A stretch of DNA of 64,000 nucleotides from Selenomonas sp. TAMA-11512 (lineage in GTDB: Bacteria; Bacillota; Negativicutes; Selenomonadales; Selenomonadaceae): the NCBI RefSeq assembly GCF_037076525.1, contig NZ_AP029018.1, positions 1,947,001 to 2,011,000 on the forward strand. Reading direction: 5' to 3'. Both the position numbers and the translations under genes were made by a program. This document shows, piece by piece, positions 59,856-64,000 of the stretch; the first letter of the stretch is position 1; every line of letters starts with the position of its first letter. The notes under the pieces are model-generated. The model did not search any database. It was not told the DNA's origin and was given only the letters and a program-made list of their open reading frames with translations.

Positions 59856-61000
59856 GCCTGCACCTCCCCGTCCAGATGCATTGCCTGCAATATGCGGTCT
59901 GCCAGATTGAAAAACGCCGCGCTTCCCAGAAGGACTTTTTTGTCCTCCAGCTGCGCTTCATAGGACGTTATCATCCATCGGGCAAAGCTTTTAGCAATTT
60001 CCCGCTGCCATTCATCGCTGCCGTATCTCTCTTCTTGATATCGGCCATCAAGCCATATCTTCTGCGCCGAAGGAAGCGATGTATTATCGCTCCATCCGGC
60101 CTCTACGCCTCGAAGCGCGTAGACATTTGCCAAAACCTGATCGATAATATGGTCTTCTATCTCTTCCCTTTTGATACGAATCTCTACATTGTTCCTATCC
60201 AGTTTGTAAATCCTATGAAGCGCTCGGAAGTCACTATAAAAATCTCCTTGCCTAAGAGTCTCGCAGAAGAAGTCTCTCTTCGGTCGGCGGATCGCTCTCT
60301 CTTCAAGTACAGGCGGCAGAGCGGGCAAAAGATATGCGCTACCACGATTTTCATTGTTGCGTGTACTGATATTCCTATACTTTGTACCACCAAAGGAAAT
60401 GGAGACAATACCGTAGATTTGCTGGTAAGGTCGACGTTCCTTCTCAGCCTCACGCTTTTCCTCTTTCATCGCCTGTATGTGCTTCACAAGGCTCATTGCG
60501 ATGCCGGATGGCGGAAGTATTGTCAACAGGTGATACTCTCCATCTCTTCCAATTGGAAAGTACACTTGACGAAGCCGCTCATCCGAATCCTGTGTACAAT
60601 CTCTCCTCCTCACCGATAAAAGACGCTCTATTACATCATCATAGCTGAGGCCCAGAGTTTCTACCTCTTCTTTAAGCAGCTCCGTGCCATTTTCTGCATG
60701 TTGATAGACCGTCCTGCCATCCTCCAGCTCCAAGAGGAGCAGCTTTGTGGTTGGAAGATATTGCGCACCAGACGATATGTCCAAGGGAACCTCCACCTGA
60801 TTTGTCGCGACATATCCGTCGGGCTGTGCACACTCGCCTTTACATGCATCATACCAAGATACATCAACGCTCGGATGCGTAAACTTCCCCACATGGGTCG
60901 CAAGGGTACACTTGCTTGTGTTCTTTAAGACTTTTTCCAGCCAAGTTACCGAGCTTTCTCCCTTTGCCTGCACCTTTACATGTTCCACAAAAATCCCCAT
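59852..61000 (-). CDS. cas8f: Cascade large subunit Cas8f (Csy1)
   Basis: 382 residues. Recognises the PAM and starts target unwinding. Csy1-like blocks are THVGKFTHPSVDV, KLLLLELEDGRTVYQHAENG, YGIVSISFGGTKYRNISTRN and SAYLLPALPPVLEERAIRRP. I start at ATG 60998-61000, which follows GAGAGGTGAT; the 12 extra codons of the open frame are rejected. An 88-bp gap separates it from cas3. Confidence 0.94.
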   Translation of the reverse strand: MGIFVEHVKVQAKGESSVTWLEKVLKNTSKCTLATHVGKFTHPSVDVSWYDACKGECAQPDGYVATNQVEVPLDISSGAQYLPTTKLLLLELEDGRTVYQHAENGTELLKEEVETLGLSYDDVIERLLSVRRRDCTQDSDERLRQVYFPIGRDGEYHLLTILPPSGIAMSLVKHIQAMKEEKREAEKERRPYQQIYGIVSISFGGTKYRNISTRNNENRGSAYLLPALPPVLEERAIRRPKRDFFCETLRQGDFYSDFRALHRIYKLDRNNVEIRIKREEIEDHIIDQVLANVYALRGVEAGWSDNTSLPSAQKIWLDGRYQEERYGSDEWQREIAKSFARWMITSYEAQLEDKKVLLGSAAFFNLADRILQAMHLDGEVQA

Positions 61001-61088
61001 GATATCACCTCTCACGCTCAATCTACGCAGCTTCACTTTTATTACGCTTGTTCAGCCTCCTTTGCAGCTGCATGCCTACTGCCCTTCC

Positions 61089-64000
61089 CTAGCCTCTTTC
61101 TCTTTGATATAGTCCCAGTTGATCATGGTATCCACACTGCTTCCCACTCTTCTTTATACGCTCAGGCAGCAGAAGTGTTCCATAGCGTCTGGCGTAGGCT
61201 CTCCGCTTCTCTTCGTCGATCTCCTCAGCGTCTGCGTAGTCTTCCCTTTTCGCTATATATGCCTCCAATGAATCCGGATACGACCTGTCGAACCACCAGC
61301 GGCCGTCTTCATCCACCTCCTCATACTCGATATTCCAAATACCCAGACACTTTACATCCTGCTCCGCACTCTCCCCCTTCTCGTAGAAATCCTCCTCATA
61401 TAAATACAGCTCTCTGTCGCTATCTCCTTCACGGAATGGCGTCATGGCCTGCGGCAGACCGGTCAAATACCATGCTTCCTCCTGCCAGCCGTGCAAAAAT
61501 TTTGCTCCCGGCTGCTGAAGATTCGCAAAATCCTCCATTGCCTTGTGCTCAAAGTCCGCGAGTCTTGCCTTGGGCATAAGGTCTTCGGGCTTTTCTATGC
61601 GTGCCGCGGCATCAATCCGATTTCCTAATGCATCTGTATCCACGAGTTCCATCATATCATGCGTATCGAGCGGATTTCGGAATGTCTCATAACCCGGTTT
61701 TTTATAGGCAAGACGCTCTTCCTCTACGGCACGCAGATTGTACTGCATGACAGCGATATTCGGCGCATCCGGCGCATGCTCCATCTTGCGGTGGCGGCAG
61801 ACGCGCCCGGCAAGCTGTATGATCGAGCGATAGGACGACGGCTCGACAATCGCCCAGTCAAAGTCATGGTCACGTCCGACTTCCTCGACGGGCGTCGCCA
61901 CAAGCAGGAATAAAATATGCTCTTCCTCGGCATAATCGATATGCTCACGAAGCACCTCGTCGGTAAAGATTGAAGCGGGATCCTTTCTCTTCAAAAGCCT
62001 GTCGAGATAGCTCTCTTCCTCGTGGCGCAGAAGGAGTGTCTGCCGGCTGTGATAGATGAGGATGCGCGGCGTACAGCCTTCCTCCCACGCCGCCGCGTGG
62101 AGATATTTCCCCAGCTCTACGCAGGGCGTGACATTCGCCATGCGTATCAGCCCGATCGATACGCGCTTCCCTGTCTTCGGATCGATCAGCGCATGCTTCT
62201 TGTGCAGGGCAAGCGCCGTCTCTTTTACTATATCATAGTAAGATTCCCTTCTCGCGTCCATATCTCCTGCAAGGCAATCCTCACAGGGTACGATATAGCC
62301 GCGGCGTCTCGCGACCTCCTCTCCCAATTGCTTGACGCGCCTCGCAACAAACGCGTGATGCGCCGCTTGGAACTTCTCCATATCCGCATCTGCGCGCTCT
62401 GCCTTCGTACCGTACTCATCGCACCAGACGACGGCGGTATCCTCCTTTTTCTCGAAGGCGGACAGATACGCGCGGCGCCCGCTGCTATAGGCGCCATAGA
62501 ATCCCTTCGCGAGATCCGGAGGTATCGTTGCGGATGAGATGAGCACGCTTCGCCCCATAAGGCCCGCCAGATGAACAAGTCGCGCAATCGCCGGCAGATC
62601 CTGCACGTCAAAATCATCCACTTCATCGATGACGAGATCCGATGACATCAATCGCAGGAGGGGCATCATGTAGCGGCCGCCGCGCGCGCACTCGGTCGCC
62701 GGCATGAGGTGGTCTATGGTTGCTGCGAGCACGGGCGCATAGAGAAGCTGCTTGCTTTTTTGTGCAGAGCCGTGCATGCACTCCTTAAAAAACGACTGAA
62801 GAAAGTCGTCCTGCGGTACATGGACAGCCCCCGCGACCTCCCCCCGATAGAGGACCTCTTTCTCGGCATCATAGTCTTCCTCTTCGGCGCTCTTTTTCGC
62901 ATCCTGCTCATGCAGCTCCCGCACGACCTCCGAGCCGATGAGGACAGCCATCTCATCCGGAGCCAGCCGAATGCGCTCTCTGTACTCGTCCCCTGTCTGC
63001 AAGGTGAGCGTGCGAAGCCCCAGCGCCAGCACATAGCGAAGAGACGACGCGTCTTCGGAGATCGTCTGCATGATCTTCGCGTTGGCAAAGGTCTTACCCC
63101 TTCCCGTACTAGCCATATTGACGATAAAGCAACCGAGCTTTCGCTTACCCTCTTCTTCCAGCGTCTTTCGATAGGTGTGCAGCGCTTCGACGGCTTTATC
63201 CTGCCATGCAAATGCCGGCGGGCTCTTCTTCCTGAGCGCTCGCGGCGCATGCACTCTTTCTGCGTGGCTTTCCATCCGAGGCAGGCGATGCGCAATACCC
63301 GTCGCGCACTTGGCGACCTTGACCAGATGCTCATCGAGTCTTTGCTTTTCCTTTGTATTGGCAAGAAGTGACGTCTCTCCCTGCCATTTACTGTCCGCCT
63401 CTTGCGAGGACGCATAGTAATCCCCTACCATCAGAGCCAGTCTCGCGTAGAGCAGTACGGGACGAATGCTGTTGTCCCGATACTGCGCGAGAAGCTTGTC
63501 TTTGACTTCAAGCAGATGGGGCAGCCACTTGTTCAGCGCGTTATGCCACGGCGCGGACTCGCCCAGCAGCCCATTTGAAAACCGCAGCTCACTCTTCTCC
63601 GAATCGCTTTTTTCATATCCCCACTTTACGCTGACGCGCTTCAGCAGATCTGGAATATCTTTTGCCTCGCATTCGATGTACCATTTACGATCCTCTTTCT
63701 GTGCGAGTACAGGCAATCGATGATGGGAGAGAATCAGCCACACGAGCAGGGATGCCAACGGCGGCAGCGGCTGTATTTTCTTCATAAGAAATTCCCGCGC
63801 CCGCTCTATAAGCGCTTCTTCCTCATATTCTCCGCGAAGAAGCAGCTCGATCCACGGCGTATCGTCTGTCGCATTCCCGGACAATCCCACGAGGGCTTCC
63901 AACAGGCATACAGATACCCACTCATGGCGATACGTATCTCTCGCATTTTTATCCCGCAACATGCCTTGAAATGCATCGTTTGCCTTTCCCCAATCGTGCA
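61089..64000 (-). CDS. cas3: CRISPR nuclease-helicase Cas3 (Cas2-3 type), 5' end outside window
   Basis: About 970 codons visible. The HD nuclease motif HDWGKANDAF lies at the very edge, upstream of the first internal ATG at 63962, so the gene continues past 64000. Helicase motifs follow: MASTGRGKTFANAK (Walker A), VIDEVDDFD (DExD), SSATIPPDL (motif III) and QLAGRVCRHR (motif VI). In type I-F the first 100 or so residues form a Cas2 domain and cas1 precedes it; both would be beyond the edge. It degrades target DNA after Cascade binding. Confidence 0.96.
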   Translation of the reverse strand, partial: HDWGKANDAFQGMLRDKNARDTYRHEWVSVCLLEALVGLSGNATDDTPWIELLLRGEYEEEALIERAREFLMKKIQPLPPLASLLVWLILSHHRLPVLAQKEDRKWYIECEAKDIPDLLKRVSVKWGYEKSDSEKSELRFSNGLLGESAPWHNALNKWLPHLLEVKDKLLAQYRDNSIRPVLLYARLALMVGDYYASSQEADSKWQGETSLLANTKEKQRLDEHLVKVAKCATGIAHRLPRMESHAERVHAPRALRKKSPPAFAWQDKAVEALHTYRKTLEEEGKRKLGCFIVNMASTGRGKTFANAKIMQTISEDASSLRYVLALGLRTLTLQTGDEYRERIRLAPDEMAVLIGSEVVRELHEQDAKKSAEEEDYDAEKEVLYRGEVAGAVHVPQDDFLQSFFKECMHGSAQKSKQLLYAPVLAATIDHLMPATECARGGRYMMPLLRLMSSDLVIDEVDDFDVQDLPAIARLVHLAGLMGRSVLISSATIPPDLAKGFYGAYSSGRRAYLSAFEKKEDTAVVWCDEYGTKAERADADMEKFQAAHHAFVARRVKQLGEEVARRRGYIVPCEDCLAGDMDARRESYYDIVKETALALHKKHALIDPKTGKRVSIGLIRMANVTPCVELGKYLHAAAWEEGCTPRILIYHSRQTLLLRHEEESYLDRLLKRKDPASIFTDEVLREHIDYAEEEHILFLLVATPVEEVGRDHDFDWAIVEPSSYRSIIQLAGRVCRHRKMEHAPDAPNIAVMQYNLRAVEEERLAYKKPGYETFRNPLDTHDMMELVDTDALGNRIDAAARIEKPEDLMPKARLADFEHKAMEDFANLQQPGAKFLHGWQEEAWYLTGLPQAMTPFREGDSDRELYLYEEDFYEKGESAEQDVKCLGIWNIEYEEVDEDGRWWFDRSYPDSLEAYIAKREDYADAEEIDEEKRRAYARRYGTLLLPERIKKSGKQCGYHDQLGLYQRERG

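Overview
The window looks like chromosome of a diderm Firmicute of the class Negativicutes, probably near Selenomonas. This is inference from gene content; no 16S rRNA gene is present. Firmicute marks are the fapR-plsX-fabH-fabK-fabD lipid operon with a FapR-type operator, rpmF beside yceD, and clear AGGAGG ribosome sites. The outer-membrane mark is a complete two-partner secretion pair. Most genes lie on the minus strand; the plus-strand genes are an IS transposase, a gtrA-like gene, a broken secreted-protein gene and tpsB-tpsA.

Layout. 1-4.6 kb: fatty-acid/phospholipid operon (fabD cut by the left edge). 4.6-8.2 kb: rpmF, yceD and the nickel-pincer cofactor genes larB-larC-larE, without larA. 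8.2-10.1 kb: a coiled-coil protein, coaD, rsmD, tRNA-Met and tRNA-Tyr. 10.2-13.3 kb: galactonate-type operon (dgoD, IclR regulator, a dead alcohol dehydrogenase, KDPG/KDPGal aldolase). 13.3-17.8 kb: sucrose PTS operon. 17.8-22 kb: csoR, gyrA and an IS element with 25-bp flanking direct repeats. 22-25.8 kb: M18 aminopeptidase, gtrA-like gene, small secreted proteins and gene remnants. 25.8-33.7 kb: a TRAP-transporter catabolic operon with a glycerate kinase, an apionate-oxidoisomerase-like dehydrogenase and a split transketolase, preceded by a GntR regulator. 34.1-45.6 kb: tpsB and a 3171-residue tpsA exoprotein. 45.7-49.6 kb: ctpA, an M23 peptidase, ftsX and ftsE. 49.7-54.2 kb: a DMT transporter, a DUF2156 protein, folate operon folE-P-B-K and tRNA-Arg. 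54.4-55.9 kb: candidate structured RNAs around a zinc-ribbon gene. 55.9-64 kb: an 18-repeat type I-F CRISPR array with cas6f, cas7f, cas5f, cas8f and the start of cas2-3, cut by the right edge.

Three signals cross these regions. A MITE-like family with ends resembling GGAAGCACTGATAAA occurs at least eight times (three about 165-bp copies, four internally deleted copies, one solo end), often touching the 3' end of a gene. The TRAP operon encodes a coherent but apparently undescribed route: import of a branched sugar acid, oxidation/isomerisation, ketol transfer by the split transketolase, and entry to glycolysis through glycerate. The spacer between the zinc-ribbon gene and the CRISPR array holds RNA-like structures without convincing coding capacity.
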